Assembly (NCBI RefSeq): GCF_000188155.2
Contig: NZ_KE124774.1
Location: 1,184,356-1,248,355, forward strand
DNA: 64,000 nucleotides
Direction: 5' to 3'
Source: Methylocystis sp. ATCC 49242
Lineage (GTDB): Bacteria > Pseudomonadota > Alphaproteobacteria > Rhizobiales > Beijerinckiaceae
Of the stretch, positions 36,195-45,937 are shown piece by piece. The notes below the pieces were generated by a model. The model did not search any database. It had not been told where the DNA came from and saw only the letters and a program-made list of their open reading frames with translations. A program made the position numbers and the translations under genes. The stretch's first letter is position 1; each line of letters opens with the position of its first letter.

Positions 36195-37607
36195 ATGAAA
36201 ACAATTGCGAAGCTGGTTTTAGGCCTTGCCGTCCTTGCATTTTCGTCGGCCGCGCCGACGAAAGCCGCGCAGGCGGAAGCGGTCAACGAACAGGAAGCCT
36301 ATGAGATCGGCAAGGAGGCCTACATCTACCTTTATCCCCTCGTGACGATGGATGTGACGCGCAAGGTCATGACCAATATCGAGGCGGGAAAGAAGCCCGG
36401 CGCCGGCCCGATGAACGAATTCTCCCATGTTCGGGAATATCCGCCCGCGGATTTCAGGGACGTGGTGCGCCCGAACTTCGACACGCTCTATTCGATCGCC
36501 TGGCTCGACCTGACCAGGGAGCCGATCATCATGTCGGCGCCCGACACCAGGGGACGTTATTACCTTCTGCCGCTTCTGGACATGTGGAGCGATGTCTTCG
36601 CGGCGCCGGGCAAGCGCACGAGCGGCACGGCGGCCGCCAGTTTCGCCATCACGCCGCAGAACTGGCACGGCAAACTGCCAAAGGGCGTCGAAAGGATCGA
36701 CGCGCCCACGCCCTATGTCTGGGTCATCGGCCGCATGCAGACCAATGGCCCGAAGGATTATGACGCCGTTCATGCAATTCAGGACGGATACAGGCTTACG
36801 CCGCTGTCGCGCTGGGGCAAGGCGGCGAAGCCCGCCGCCGCGAAGATCGATCCGGACGTGGATATGAAGACCCCGCCCCTCGATCAGGTCAACAACATGC
36901 CGGCCAGCAAATTCTTCTCCTATGCCGCCGAGCTGTTGAAGGTTAATCCACCGCATGTGACGGACTGGTCGCAGATTGCGCGGCTGAAACGCATCGGGAT
37001 CGAGCCCGGCAAGAGCTTCGACGTCGAAAAGAGCGATCCCGCCGTGAAGCGCGCGCTCGAAAAAGCCCGCGCCGACAGTCTCGCCGAAATGGCGGCCAAG
37101 GTTACGACGCTGGCGCGCGTCGTCAACGGGTGGCAGATGAACACCGACACGATGGGCGTCTACGGCGATTATTATCTCAAGCGCGCCATCATCGCGCAGC
37201 AAGGGCTCGGCGCGAACCAGCCAGAGGACGCAATCTACCCATTCAATCTCGCCGACGGCGGCGGCAAGCCGCTCAAGGGCGAGAACAATTATGTGCTGCG
37301 CTTCGCAAAGAGTGAATTGCCGCCTGTCGGCGCTTTCTGGTCGCTCACCATGTATGACGATCAGGGCTTCCAGATCGCCAATCCGCTGAACCGTTTTGCG
37401 ATCGGCGATCGCGACCCGTTGAAATATAACCCGGACGGCTCGCTCGATATTTATGTCCAGCACGCCAGTCCCGGCCCGGACAAGGAAACGAACTGGCTGC
37501 CCGCGCCGGCAAGCGGCGGCGCGAACATCACCATGCGCCTTTATGCGCCGAAGCCCGAGGCGCTCGACGGCCGCTGGGCGCCGCCGGCGGTGAAGCGGAT
37601 CGATTGA
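36195..37607 (+). CDS. DUF1254/DUF1214-domain exported protein
   Basis: The 470-residue protein has a signal peptide (residues 1-24), then the DUF1254 domain (YEIGKEAYIYLYPLVTMDVTRKVMTN and VVRPNFDTLYSIAWLDLTREPIIMSAPDTRGRYYLLPLLDMWSDVF) and a C-terminal DUF1214 domain (NYVLRFAKSELPPVGAFWSLTMYD, and YVQHASPG). These proteins are common in Proteobacteria and have no settled function. The signal peptide fixes ATG 36195. Confidence 0.92.
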   Translation: MKTIAKLVLGLAVLAFSSAAPTKAAQAEAVNEQEAYEIGKEAYIYLYPLVTMDVTRKVMTNIEAGKKPGAGPMNEFSHVREYPPADFRDVVRPNFDTLYSIAWLDLTREPIIMSAPDTRGRYYLLPLLDMWSDVFAAPGKRTSGTAAASFAITPQNWHGKLPKGVERIDAPTPYVWVIGRMQTNGPKDYDAVHAIQDGYRLTPLSRWGKAAKPAAAKIDPDVDMKTPPLDQVNNMPASKFFSYAAELLKVNPPHVTDWSQIARLKRIGIEPGKSFDVEKSDPAVKRALEKARADSLAEMAAKVTTLARVVNGWQMNTDTMGVYGDYYLKRAIIAQQGLGANQPEDAIYPFNLADGGGKPLKGENNYVLRFAKSELPPVGAFWSLTMYDDQGFQIANPLNRFAIGDRDPLKYNPDGSLDIYVQHASPGPDKETNWLPAPASGGANITMRLYAPKPEALDGRWAPPAVKRID

Positions 37608-37616
37608 GCGGGCGCG

Positions 37617-38669
37617 TCAAACCCGCTCGCCGTCCATCCCGATACGATGCATGAGGTAGCACAGGCAGTCGAGCCGCACCGCGCGCGGATCGACTGTCAG
37701 CATCGCGGGGATGGCCGCGCGGGAAAGGCGGATTTCGCCGCCCGTGTAATCGAAATACTCCTCCGGCTGCGCGTCGACGCTGTCGCCGGGAAGTATCTCC
37801 AGCCGCGCGCCCGGCGCCTGCACGGAGCCGAATGACGCACCAGGCGCCAGCTCGCTGAAATTCATGTGATCGATGTCGGAACGGAAAATGAAATCCGCGG
37901 GCGAACCGTCGAACGAAAAGCTCGCGTTCGCAGGCGGCTTCACGATGGCGTAGGTGCGCAGCAGGTCGACGTCGTGCGGCGCCGGCGCATGATCGGGAAG
38001 CTGGGAGATCGACAGCGCGGCCTCGACGAGTTCGATCGCATGTTCCGTCGCGGAGCCCGCGCCGGCCTTGCCGCATTCGACGGTGATCGCAGGGCAAAGC
38101 TCTGCGAAAGCCCCGGCCTGCGTGCCCACCGGCTGCTGGAAATGAACGACGGTGCGCGAAAAGAGCTGCGCCAGCGCGATGAATTTCGGTTCGAGCCTCC
38201 GCACGCAACTGTAGTGCGGATTGAAGCCAGTGTTGTTGTGGATGTCGATGCTGGCGAAAAGATTGCGCCTTGCCGCGTAGTCATAGACCCAGCGCGCCAT
38301 ATGCGCGAGCGGATCGTCGGGCGTGAGCGTGCCGGGCCAGACGCGGTTGTAGTCGCGCTCATCCGGCAGCGTGCGTACATGCGCGGCGGCAGCGCGAATA
38401 TTGCCGATAAACAGCAACAGGGAACGATTCAACCCACGCGCGGCGTGGCGTCGCAACACCGCCTGCACGGCGCCGAGCCCGCTGTCCTCGTTGCCGTGCA
38501 GCAGCGTCGAAACGAACAGCGGATGCGGATCGCGTCCCGGCAGATCGAAAAGGGTCGGTCCGGGCAACAGATCGATCAACCTGTCCGCGGGGAAATCGAG
38601 AAAACCCTCGGGCAGCCGATCCATCACGGCGCAGGGCGCGTCAGTCACATACATTTTCACAAGTCCCAT
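37617..38669 (-). CDS. Succinylglutamate desuccinylase/aspartoacylase-like M14 metallohydrolase
   Basis: The 350-residue protein has the zinc motif LLHGNEDSG (H58, E61) and SIDIHNNTGFNPHYSC with the third ligand, plus ITVECGKAGAGSATEHAIELVEAAL carrying the catalytic glutamate. This is the M14 AstE/aspartoacylase fold, which cleaves N-acyl amino acids or amides. It overlaps the end of the GCS2-type ligase gene by 13 bp if it starts at ATG 38669; ATG 38654 with GGGA nine bases upstream is an alternative. The gene pair suggests a shared peptide or amide substrate. Confidence 0.85.
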   Translation of the reverse strand: MGLVKMYVTDAPCAVMDRLPEGFLDFPADRLIDLLPGPTLFDLPGRDPHPLFVSTLLHGNEDSGLGAVQAVLRRHAARGLNRSLLLFIGNIRAAAAHVRTLPDERDYNRVWPGTLTPDDPLAHMARWVYDYAARRNLFASIDIHNNTGFNPHYSCVRRLEPKFIALAQLFSRTVVHFQQPVGTQAGAFAELCPAITVECGKAGAGSATEHAIELVEAALSISQLPDHAPAPHDVDLLRTYAIVKPPANASFSFDGSPADFIFRSDIDHMNFSELAPGASFGSVQAPGARLEILPGDSVDAQPEEYFDYTGGEIRLSRAAIPAMLTVDPRAVRLDCLCYLMHRIGMDGERV

Positions 38670-40057
38670 TCATGCACTGGCGCGCCGCTGCGCTGGCCTT
38701 CACAATAGGCGGCCATCATCGCATAGAGGTCGCCGTCGTTCGCTGCGAGCGCCCTGCGCTGCCACACGGCGCCGGTCTGGCGCGCGCGCACGCGAGCCTC
38801 GATCACATCGAGGAAGCCGCGCGAGTCGATCACGCCGAAATCGGCGAGGCCCTCGCGCGCGGCGGGTATGAGCCGCTCCAGCAGCAGCCTGTCGGCGCCG
38901 ATCTCGCCGACGCCGGGCCATATCAGCGTAGCGTCCAGTCCATGGCGCGCGGCGGTGTAGAAATTGCGCCTGGCGTCGGCGAAAGGGAGCCCGGCCGTTC
39001 CCTCGTCCGTCATCGCCAGCGCGCGCGAAAGGCCAAGATAGAGCGCGGCGTTCGCCATCATGTCGACGAAGGTCGGCCCCGCCGGCAGGATGCGATGCTC
39101 GATGCGCAGATGCGGAGCGCCATCCTCGTCGAAACCGATCAGCGGACGGTTCCAGCGCCAGATGACGCCATTGTGCAGGCGCAGATGACGCAGCGCCTCG
39201 GGCGCGTCGTCGAACGCGATTGGCAGCAACGCCTCGTAGTCGCGCGCATTCTCCTCGAACACTTCGAGCAGCGAGCGCGTCGCATAGCCCGAGCCCATGG
39301 AGACTCGCGCCGGCCCCGGCACATCGACCGCCTGCTCGAAAAGCGGAATGCGGGTCTCCTCCCACAACGCCTTGCCGAAGAGGAATGGCGCGTTGCCGCA
39401 GGCGGCGAGAATTGGGCCGGAGGCGGCGATGGAGGCGTTGTAATAGCGATGCGCGAGATCTGCGGGGGATTTGAGATGCACCTGAAAAGAGGTTGTCGCC
39501 GCCTCCAGCATGACGTCGCGATGTTGCGAGACGAGATGTTCGCGGCCCAATATATCTACGCGCAGAGGGCGGCCGCCGCGCCGGCGCAGCACCTCCGTAT
39601 TGAGGGCGTAATAGCGGTTGAGCGGCGACATGTTCGCGAGCGTGAGATCCTCGTCTCGGATCGTCGGCAGCGTACCGATGAGAACGAGATTGGCGTCCAA
39701 CCGATGGGCGACGTCATTGCAGCGCGCCCAGACGTCGGTGAGGGCGTCATAGGCGCGCGCGAGCGCGTCGCCTTCGAGGATCAGCGGCTCGCAATTGAGT
39801 TCGAGATTGAAGCGCGAAAGCTCCGGCACGACGAGCGGACTGTTCAGCGCCTCGAGAAGCTCCTGATTGATCGAGGCAGGAAAGTAATTGTGATCGACGA
39901 TCCAGGTCTCGATCTCGAAGCCGATCATGTGACCGGCGCGCGAGAATTTGTCGCCTGCGAAAAGGCGCCGGGCGATATGGGTTTCCTGCGCAAGGCGATC
40001 GGCGAAGCGCGCCTTGTCATCGCGCGTGAAGCCGGTTGTCTCGATTTCCTCGCCCAT
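38657..40057 (-). CDS. Glutamate-cysteine ligase family 2 (GCS2)-like carboxylate-amine ligase
   Basis: The 466-residue protein has the family pattern: MIGFEIETWIVDHNY, NLELNCEPL, LIGTLPTIRDEDLTLANMSPLNRYYALN, and TTSFQVHLKSPADLAHRYYNA, ending with LHNGVIWRWNRPLIGFDEDGAPHLRIEHRILPAGPT. It should form an amide bond between a gamma-carboxyl and an amine using ATP; classical glutathione synthesis uses a different family in many proteobacteria. It is coupled to the M14 hydrolase gene. ATG 40057 gives the family N-terminus. Substrate unknown. Confidence 0.82.
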   Translation of the reverse strand: MGEEIETTGFTRDDKARFADRLAQETHIARRLFAGDKFSRAGHMIGFEIETWIVDHNYFPASINQELLEALNSPLVVPELSRFNLELNCEPLILEGDALARAYDALTDVWARCNDVAHRLDANLVLIGTLPTIRDEDLTLANMSPLNRYYALNTEVLRRRGGRPLRVDILGREHLVSQHRDVMLEAATTSFQVHLKSPADLAHRYYNASIAASGPILAACGNAPFLFGKALWEETRIPLFEQAVDVPGPARVSMGSGYATRSLLEVFEENARDYEALLPIAFDDAPEALRHLRLHNGVIWRWNRPLIGFDEDGAPHLRIEHRILPAGPTFVDMMANAALYLGLSRALAMTDEGTAGLPFADARRNFYTAARHGLDATLIWPGVGEIGADRLLLERLIPAAREGLADFGVIDSRGFLDVIEARVRARQTGAVWQRRALAANDGDLYAMMAAYCEGQRSGAPVHEWDL

Positions 40058-40254
40058 GCGCTTCCCGTCACGCCGACCGTTGATCTGCCGGGCTTTTATC
40101 CTGTCGCGGGGAAACGGAAAAGGCGGCGCGGCGAAGGGTCGCGTTGGCGCTGTCGTATCGTCCTTCGCAAGCAGGGGTCGCGCGCAGCCTTTTTCGGGGA
40201 CAGAACGCCGCCATTCCACTAAATTGCCGCGCGACTCGTCCCCGGAGCCCGACA

Positions 40255-41112
40255 TTGTCCGACATTGCCTACGTAAATGGCGCCTTCACGCCGCTCGTCG
40301 AGGCGCGCATCTCCATTCTCGACCGCGGCTTCCTCTTCGGCGACGGGGTCTACGAGGTCGCGGCCGTGATCGACGGCAAGCTTGTCGACAATGAAGCGCA
40401 TATTGCGCGGCTAGAGCGTTCGCTGAGGGAGTTGCGGCTCGATAGTCCGGTTCCGATCAGCCGTATCGTCGAAATCGAAAGAGAGCTTGTCGCGCGCAAT
40501 GGCGTCGCCGAGGGCATGGTCTATCTGCAGGTGACGCGCGGCGCGGCGGATCGCGATTTCGCCTTTCCGGAAGGCGTAACGCCGACGCTCGTCGCCTTCG
40601 CACAGAAGAAGAACATACTCGCCTCCCCCGCCGCGCGGACGGGCGTGAAGGTCGTCACCGTGCCGGAGATGCGCTGGGCGCGGCGCGACATAAAGAGCGT
40701 CGCGCTGCTCGCGCAGGTGCTCGCCAAGCAGGCGGCGGTAGAGGCCGGCTGTCAGGAAGCCTGGATGGTCGACGCCGACGGCTTCGTGACCGAGGGCTCG
40801 TCTTCGACGGCCTTCATCATCACAAAGGCCGGCGTCATCGTCACGCGCCCCAATTCACGGGAGATCCTGCCCGGTTGCACGCGCCGCTCCGTGCTGGCGC
40901 TGGCCGAACAGGATGGTCTGACGATCGAGAAACGGGGCTTTACGGTCGCGGAGGCTTTCGAGGCGGCGGAGGCTTTTCTCACCAGCGCGTCCAATCTCGT
41001 ATTGCCGATCGTCTCGATCGACGGCCGCTCCATCGGCACCGGCGTTCCGGGCGATCACGCCACGCGGTTGCGCGCGATCTACCTCGACTTCGCGCGCGCA
41101 ACTGCTGTTTAG
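40255..41112 (+). CDS. dat: D-amino acid transaminase (class IV)
   Basis: The 285-residue PLP enzyme of fold-type IV shows YVNGAFTPLVEARISILDRGFLFGDGVYEV, RWARRDIKSVALL with the PLP lysine, and EAWMVDADGFVTEGSSSTAFII. This fits D-alanine aminotransferase, though branched-chain transaminases share the fold. The start is a TTG at 40255 with GGAG seven bases upstream. It is divergent from the GCS2-type gene. Confidence 0.85.
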   Translation: MSDIAYVNGAFTPLVEARISILDRGFLFGDGVYEVAAVIDGKLVDNEAHIARLERSLRELRLDSPVPISRIVEIERELVARNGVAEGMVYLQVTRGAADRDFAFPEGVTPTLVAFAQKKNILASPAARTGVKVVTVPEMRWARRDIKSVALLAQVLAKQAAVEAGCQEAWMVDADGFVTEGSSSTAFIITKAGVIVTRPNSREILPGCTRRSVLALAEQDGLTIEKRGFTVAEAFEAAEAFLTSASNLVLPIVSIDGRSIGTGVPGDHATRLRAIYLDFARATAV

Positions 41113-41778
41113 TCACCGCTGCATCTGCACATGGTCGAAATCTGAGCTTCGCTCTTCCTGAATCGCGAGCGCGAGAATGAGGCTGAAGACGGCCGCGGCC
41201 AGGCACCAGAGCGAATACCAGGCAGGCCGGTTTTCGACGAGCGCAAAGACGAACGTGCCGAACACCGCCAGTCCGAACAGCGCAACGCCGCGCCGCTCGC
41301 AGCAGACGAGCGGAACCACCGTCAGGACGACGTATAGAAAATCCGCGATCAGCGGCGGCCTTTCGAAAAGCGGGTCGTAGGCGAGCGAATGCCTGACGAC
41401 CGTCAGGTCGATGCCGTCGGAGCCGGCAAGCTTCAGGATCAGATAGACCGCAAGGATCACGCCCGTCCCGCCCATCAGCCGCCAGAGGCGCTGGCGCTCG
41501 GGGTCGGCCTCGGCATAGGCCGCCGCGAAGGGCGTGAGCACGGGCCACACCGTGAAAGCGATGAGCGTGTAGACGTAACGAAACGGCTGGCCGCGCTCCG
41601 GATCATGGAGCGTGAGCCAGACTGCGCCCTCCGTGAACTGGTGCACACTGAAAACCAGAGGGAACGCGGCGAAGACAAGCATGCGCCGGTCATGACGCAA
41701 CGCCTTGGAAACCATGCCGAAACCGGCCAGTCCCAGACCAAGCCCCGCGGTGACGCTTGCCTCTAGCGAGTAGCACAT
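41113..41778 (-). CDS. DUF6629-like membrane protein
   Basis: The 221-residue protein begins MCYSLEASVTAGLGLGLAG and has about seven hydrophobic segments with short loops. The pattern MCxSxxAS at the start plus RRLVFA-type spacing is typical of the DUF6629 family of membrane proteins. Function is unknown. It is convergent with the D-amino acid transaminase gene, whose stop is directly adjacent. Confidence 0.72.
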   Translation of the reverse strand: MCYSLEASVTAGLGLGLAGFGMVSKALRHDRRMLVFAAFPLVFSVHQFTEGAVWLTLHDPERGQPFRYVYTLIAFTVWPVLTPFAAAYAEADPERQRLWRLMGGTGVILAVYLILKLAGSDGIDLTVVRHSLAYDPLFERPPLIADFLYVVLTVVPLVCCERRGVALFGLAVFGTFVFALVENRPAWYSLWCLAAAVFSLILALAIQEERSSDFDHVQMQR

Positions 41779-41877
41779 GGCTCGACCCAACCCTGTGACC
41801 ACTGACAGTAAGGTTGAACGAACACGATTTTATCGCAGTGTTTGCATTCGTCGAGATGCGCGATACGCAAAAAAAAA

Positions 41878-41902
41878 GCCCCGCTCGACAGAGTCGAGCG
41901 GG
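41878..41902 (-). terminator. Rho-independent terminator downstream of pmoC
   Basis: A stem of 11 bp (CCCCGCTCGAC/GTCGAGCGGGG) with a 3-nt loop is flanked by an A9 run on the plus strand, which reads as a T-run after the hairpin on the minus strand. It lies about 160 bp after the pmoC stop and closes that transcript. Confidence 0.92.
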
Positions 41903-42060
41903 GAAGTTTCTGGGTGGGAGGTTCCCCCACGCGGGAGGGAGTGCAACCGCGTGAAGCTCTGTTACGCAGATCTGGCTGCGAAAAGTGGCGGCCGGCGTCG
42001 AAGCAAGGGGGAGCGACGCCGGCCAGGGAGCGCGCGCCGGGCGAATGCGCGCGCCCCAAA

Positions 42061-42834
42061 TCAGCGTCGGAGCAAAGCCTCCACTCCTTCCGCGCCAAGG
42101 AGTTCGCGGAAGCGGCCGAGGATCTGCAACACCACGCCGAATATGGCGAGCGACATCCATCCGAAGAACACGAAGCCCCAATGCAGCGGGCCGGCGAAGC
42201 CTTCATCCATCGACCAGGAGGTGTGGCCCCATTCATTGAAACCGACATTGGGGATGGTCATGAACACGCCGACGACGAGCACCAGGAAAGCAAGCGAAAA
42301 GCCCTTCGCGAAAAAGGGAAGGCGTGTCCTTGCATAGAAGAACGCGCCTATCCCGATGATCGCGAACAGCGGATATGAAATATAAAAGGTGATGATATTG
42401 CTTGGGGTGAAATCGGTGTCGCGCACGGCGGTCATGTGCCAGACCGCCGTCTGCTCGGAGAAGAAGCTCAGGCCCCAGAACAGCGCCAGAGCGAAAACAA
42501 CCAGCCATTGGACGAGAAAGAACAGCCGGCGCGTTTCGGCGGCCGGCGTCAGCAGCGTGAAGTCCCGATCCCGCGTGCGCCAGAGATAGGCGACGAGGGC
42601 GATGACGCTGAAGAAACCCAGCACGACGGCGAACTGAAGCAGATTGATCCAGAAAGTCTGGAATTCGGGCGAGAAGGAGTCGAGCCCCGCGGTCCATCCG
42701 AAGCGCTGCTCATAAGCGCGCAAAATCGCGACGAGCAGCGTCAGGGCGGCTATGCCGATCAATACAGGTCTTTTGTCGAGGATCGGTTCGACGCGTTGTA
42801 CGGCGCCGGCGCGATCTGCGTCAGTCATGCTCAT
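42061..42834 (-). CDS. pmoC: Particulate methane monooxygenase subunit C (divergent, lone pmoC)
   Basis: The 257-residue membrane protein matches PmoC: AVWHMTAVRDTDFTPSNII, RLPFFAKGFSLAFLVLVVG, then NVGFNEWGHTSWSMDE and PLHWGFVFFGWM. PmoC is one of three subunits of the copper enzyme that oxidises methane. Copper ligands of the CuD site are intact (N200, H204, H218). At the CuC site only H133 is kept; the usual Asp is T129 and the usual second His is N146. No pmoA or pmoB accompanies it. GGAG lies eight bases before ATG 42834. The leader has small hairpins, and a terminator closes the gene. Confidence 0.9.
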   Translation of the reverse strand: MSMTDADRAGAVQRVEPILDKRPVLIGIAALTLLVAILRAYEQRFGWTAGLDSFSPEFQTFWINLLQFAVVLGFFSVIALVAYLWRTRDRDFTLLTPAAETRRLFFLVQWLVVFALALFWGLSFFSEQTAVWHMTAVRDTDFTPSNIITFYISYPLFAIIGIGAFFYARTRLPFFAKGFSLAFLVLVVGVFMTIPNVGFNEWGHTSWSMDEGFAGPLHWGFVFFGWMSLAIFGVVLQILGRFRELLGAEGVEALLRR

Positions 42835-43074
42835 TATTATTGTCTCCAAAATCTGGGTGCGGTCGAAGGGCAACGTCCTTCGTGGCTCTGCGGGGGCGCG
42901 TCGAGCGCCCGGCGGCGAAGGCGTCGCCGCGTGAGAGAGGATCAAAAGCGAAAGCAGTGTCGCTTCAGCCGCGTCGCGCTAACGCGGCCCTTTCCGCAGA
43001 GATCGAACGCCTGGGGAATACATCAGGCCGGTCCGTGACGGACCAGTAGCCTCAGCGTCGATGCCGGAAAGGGA

Positions 43075-43470
43075 TCAGGCCGCGAGGGCCGGCGGCGCCC
43101 GTGGAGACTGTGGCGCTACTTTGGGCTCCACGCGCAACAGGGGCGTGGAGACGATCGGAGCGGGCGCAGCGGCCACGCCGGGGAAGTCCAGAACGAGCGC
43201 AAACACCGCCCTGACGACAGGCGCATCGAGCGCGCCGCCATGCATTATACAGCACAGGCCGTGATGCTGGGTCTTCGCGGGCGTCTGGGGCTGTCCGTCG
43301 TCGCTCGACGTCTTTTGCGTCGCGCAGGTCACGCCGAACGTCGCGCCCTGCCCTCCCTCTGTCGCCGCGACGGCGAAGCCCGCGAAGGCGATTTGCAGCA
43401 GCAGCAGGCAGGCGACGAGCGTCGCAACGCTTCGCGCAAACACTCCCTGTTCCTGCCCGAATGGACGCAC
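43075..43470 (-). CDS. DUF2946-like protein
   Basis: The 131-residue protein has a transmembrane or signal segment at residues 12-35 and a middle part with QHHGLCCIMHGG, a cysteine/histidine cluster. It ends in a Pro/Ala-rich tail with PQSPRAPP. The pattern fits DUF2946, small exported proteins often found beside copper-handling genes. It lies about 240 bp upstream of pmoC on the same strand, so a role in copper metabolism is plausible but unproven. Confidence 0.72.
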   Translation of the reverse strand: MRPFGQEQGVFARSVATLVACLLLLQIAFAGFAVAATEGGQGATFGVTCATQKTSSDDGQPQTPAKTQHHGLCCIMHGGALDAPVVRAVFALVLDFPGVAAAPAPIVSTPLLRVEPKVAPQSPRAPPALAA

Positions 43471-43667
43471 GGCCGCTATCTCCCGGTTCCAGATACAGGC
43501 TATTTGCGGCGTAGAAAGGGGTCAAGCGGCGTTGAAGCATAATTGCGCATGTGCGTCGAAACGTCGCGCGACGCTCCGTCCCGTCAAATGCGGCGATTCA
43601 GCTCCGATCGGAACATTTGCGAACACGCGGCGTTTCATTGGCAGATAGCTTGCCTTGGGAGGATACC

Positions 43668-43841
43668 ATGGGCGACCTGTTATACTATGCGATCGTCTTC
43701 CTCGTTGTAGCGCTTGTGGCCGCATTCTTCGGATTCGGCGGCGTCGCCGGTTTTGCAATGGAAGGCGCCCGGCTTCTCTTCTGGGTAGCGTTGTTCCTTT
43801 TCGTCGTTTCCGCTGTCGTCGGAATAATCCGAAGGGCCTGA
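43668..43841 (+). CDS. DUF1328 small membrane protein
   Basis: The 57-residue protein reads DLLYYAIVFLVVALVAAFFGFGGVAGFAMEGARLLFWVALFLFVVSAVVGIIRRA in pieces typical of DUF1328 (YtjA): two hydrophobic helices joined by a Gly-rich loop. GGGAGGA precedes ATG 43668. Family members are often induced by envelope stress, but the function is not established. Confidence 0.85.
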   Translation: MGDLLYYAIVFLVVALVAAFFGFGGVAGFAMEGARLLFWVALFLFVVSAVVGIIRRA

Positions 43842-43866
43842 CGCTCTAATGCTTTTCCCCCGACTA

Positions 43867-43900
43867 AGGCCGGTTGCCCTATGTGCTAACCGGCCTCTTT
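43867..43900. terminator. Terminator between DUF1328 gene and nadE
   Basis: A 9-bp perfect stem (AGGCCGGTT/AACCGGCCT) with a 12-nt loop is followed by CTTT. It serves the plus-strand DUF1328 transcript and overlaps the 3' end of nadE on the other strand. Confidence 0.75.
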
Positions 43901-45937
43901 ATCTGTCGGCACATTCTGGAGCGCGGCCAACCATGCATCTGCGCTCGAGTCGCTTGGCGCGCGCCAGTCGCCGCGTGGCGAGAGCGAACCGCCGGAACTG
44001 ACTTTCGGCCCATTTGGGAGCGCCGATCGCTTGAACTGGCTCGTCGCAAAAAAGCGCCGCACGAAAACTGTGAGCCAATGCTTGATCTCGGCGAGATCAT
44101 AGGCGCAGCGATCCGATTGCGCGATCACGGACGGCCAAACTCCGCTCTCAGCGTCGCGCCATGCGCGCCACGCCAGGAACGCAACTTTTGCCGGACCGAA
44201 GCCAAAGCGCGTGATGTAATAAAGATTGAAATCCTGTAGCGCGTAGGGGCCGACGAAGGCTTCCGTGCGTTGCGCGGTTTCGCCGGGAATGAGCTCAGGC
44301 GAAATCTCGGTCGCAAGAACATCTTCCAGCACGGCGACCGTCTCGGCGCCGAAGCGCGCATCGCGCGCGCACCAGCGAATGAGATGCTGGATGAGCGTTT
44401 TCGGCACGGATGCATTGACGTTGTAATGCGACATCTGATCGCCGACGCCATAGGTGCACCAGCCGAGCGCGAGTTCCGAAAGATCGCCTGTGCCGATGAC
44501 GATGGCGTCGTGCTGATTGGCGAGACGGAAGAGCAGCGACGTGCGCGCGCCCGCCTGCACATTCTCATATGTCGCGTCATAGATCTCTTCGCCGCGCGCG
44601 ACAGGATGGCCGATATCGGAGAGCATCTGCGTGCAGGCGGCGGAGACGTCGATCTCCTGCGCGGAGACGCCGAGCGCCTGCATGAGGCGCCACGCGTTGC
44701 TTTTCGTGCGATCCGTCGTGGCGAAGGCCGGCAAAGTATAGCCAAGTATATTCTCGCGCGGCAGGCCGAGCCTGCCCATCGCGGTCACGGCGACGAGAAG
44801 CGCATGGGTGGAGTCGAGGCCGCCCGAAACCCCGATGACGACCTTCTGCATTCTCGTCGCGCGCAGGCGCTGCTCCAGTCCATGCGACTGGATGTTGAAG
44901 GCCTCGAAACACAATTCCGCGAGCCGCGTCTCGTCGTTCGGCACGAAAGGAAAGCGCGGGACGTCACGCATGAATCCGAGATCGCGATCGCGCGGCGCGG
45001 CGAGTTCGAATTCGACGCGGCGAAACTGCGTCGCGCCCGCTTCGACGTCGGCGCAATCGCCGAAAGTGACCTGCCGGGCGCGTTCCGCAACGAGCCGGCC
45101 CAGGTCGATGTCCGCGAGAACGAGTTGCGGCTCATCGGAAAAGCGCGGAGCCTTGGCGAGCAACTGGCCATTCTCGTGGATCATCGCCTCGCCGTCCCAG
45201 GCGAGATCGGTCGTCGACTCGCCCTGCCCCGCCGCCGAATAGAGATAGGCGGAAAGGCAACGCGCTGAATGAGCGGCGCAGAGGATCTGCCGATGATCGG
45301 ATTTGCCGACGATGGCGTTGGACGCGGAAAGATTCAGCAGCACTGTGGCGCCGGCGAGCGCCGCGCGCGACGAGGGGGGAATCGGAACCCAGACGTCCTC
45401 GCAGACCTCCATATGGACGACGAGATTGTCGAAGTCGCCCGCCTCCAGCAGAACGTCAGAGCCAAACGGCGCAATCTGCCCCGCGACCGAAATCTCCTCG
45501 CCCGCGACGAAGGCGCCGGAGGCGAAATGGCGCCGCTCATAGAATTCGCGATAGTTCGGCAGATAGATTTTCGGCGTCACCGCCAGCACGCGGCCGCGCA
45601 ATATGGCTATGGCGCAATTATAAAGCCGTCCGCGATGGCGCAGCGGGGCGCCGACGACGATCAGCGGATGCAGCGCGCGCGAGACCTCAATGAGTTCACG
45701 CAGCGCGGCTTCGACAGCGGCGAGCAGCGCGTCCTGCTGCAAAAGATCGTCGATGGCGTAGGCCGAAAGTCCGAGTTCAGGGAACAGGATGAGCGAAGCG
45801 CCGCGCTGGTCCGCCTCCCGCGCCATTTCTATCGTGCGCGCAACATTGAAGGCGGGATCGGCGACGCGCACGCGCGGACAAGCCACCGCCGCGCGTATGA
45901 AACCATGGGTGTGAATCGAGAAAAAGGGGTGGGTCAT
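43886..45937 (-). CDS. nadE: NAD+ synthase, glutamine-hydrolysing
   Basis: The protein has an N-terminal carbon-nitrogen hydrolase (glutaminase) domain with [26 protein letters not shown] and the nucleophile region [15 protein letters not shown], and a C-terminal synthetase domain with the P-loop [15 protein letters not shown]. It makes NAD+ from deamido-NAD, glutamine and ATP. Length from ATG 45937 is 683 residues; an ATG at 45949 is nearly equal. It is convergent with the DUF1328 gene. Confidence 0.95.
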   Translation of the reverse strand: MTHPFFSIHTHGFIRAAVACPRVRVADPAFNVARTIEMAREADQRGASLILFPELGLSAYAIDDLLQQDALLAAVEAALRELIEVSRALHPLIVVGAPLRHRGRLYNCAIAILRGRVLAVTPKIYLPNYREFYERRHFASGAFVAGEEISVAGQIAPFGSDVLLEAGDFDNLVVHMEVCEDVWVPIPPSSRAALAGATVLLNLSASNAIVGKSDHRQILCAAHSARCLSAYLYSAAGQGESTTDLAWDGEAMIHENGQLLAKAPRFSDEPQLVLADIDLGRLVAERARQVTFGDCADVEAGATQFRRVEFELAAPRDRDLGFMRDVPRFPFVPNDETRLAELCFEAFNIQSHGLEQRLRATRMQKVVIGVSGGLDSTHALLVAVTAMGRLGLPRENILGYTLPAFATTDRTKSNAWRLMQALGVSAQEIDVSAACTQMLSDIGHPVARGEEIYDATYENVQAGARTSLLFRLANQHDAIVIGTGDLSELALGWCTYGVGDQMSHYNVNASVPKTLIQHLIRWCARDARFGAETVAVLEDVLATEISPELIPGETAQRTEAFVGPYALQDFNLYYITRFGFGPAKVAFLAWRAWRDAESGVWPSVIAQSDRCAYDLAEIKHWLTVFVRRFFATSQFKRSALPNGPKVSSGGSLSPRGDWRAPSDSSADAWLAALQNVPTDKEAG

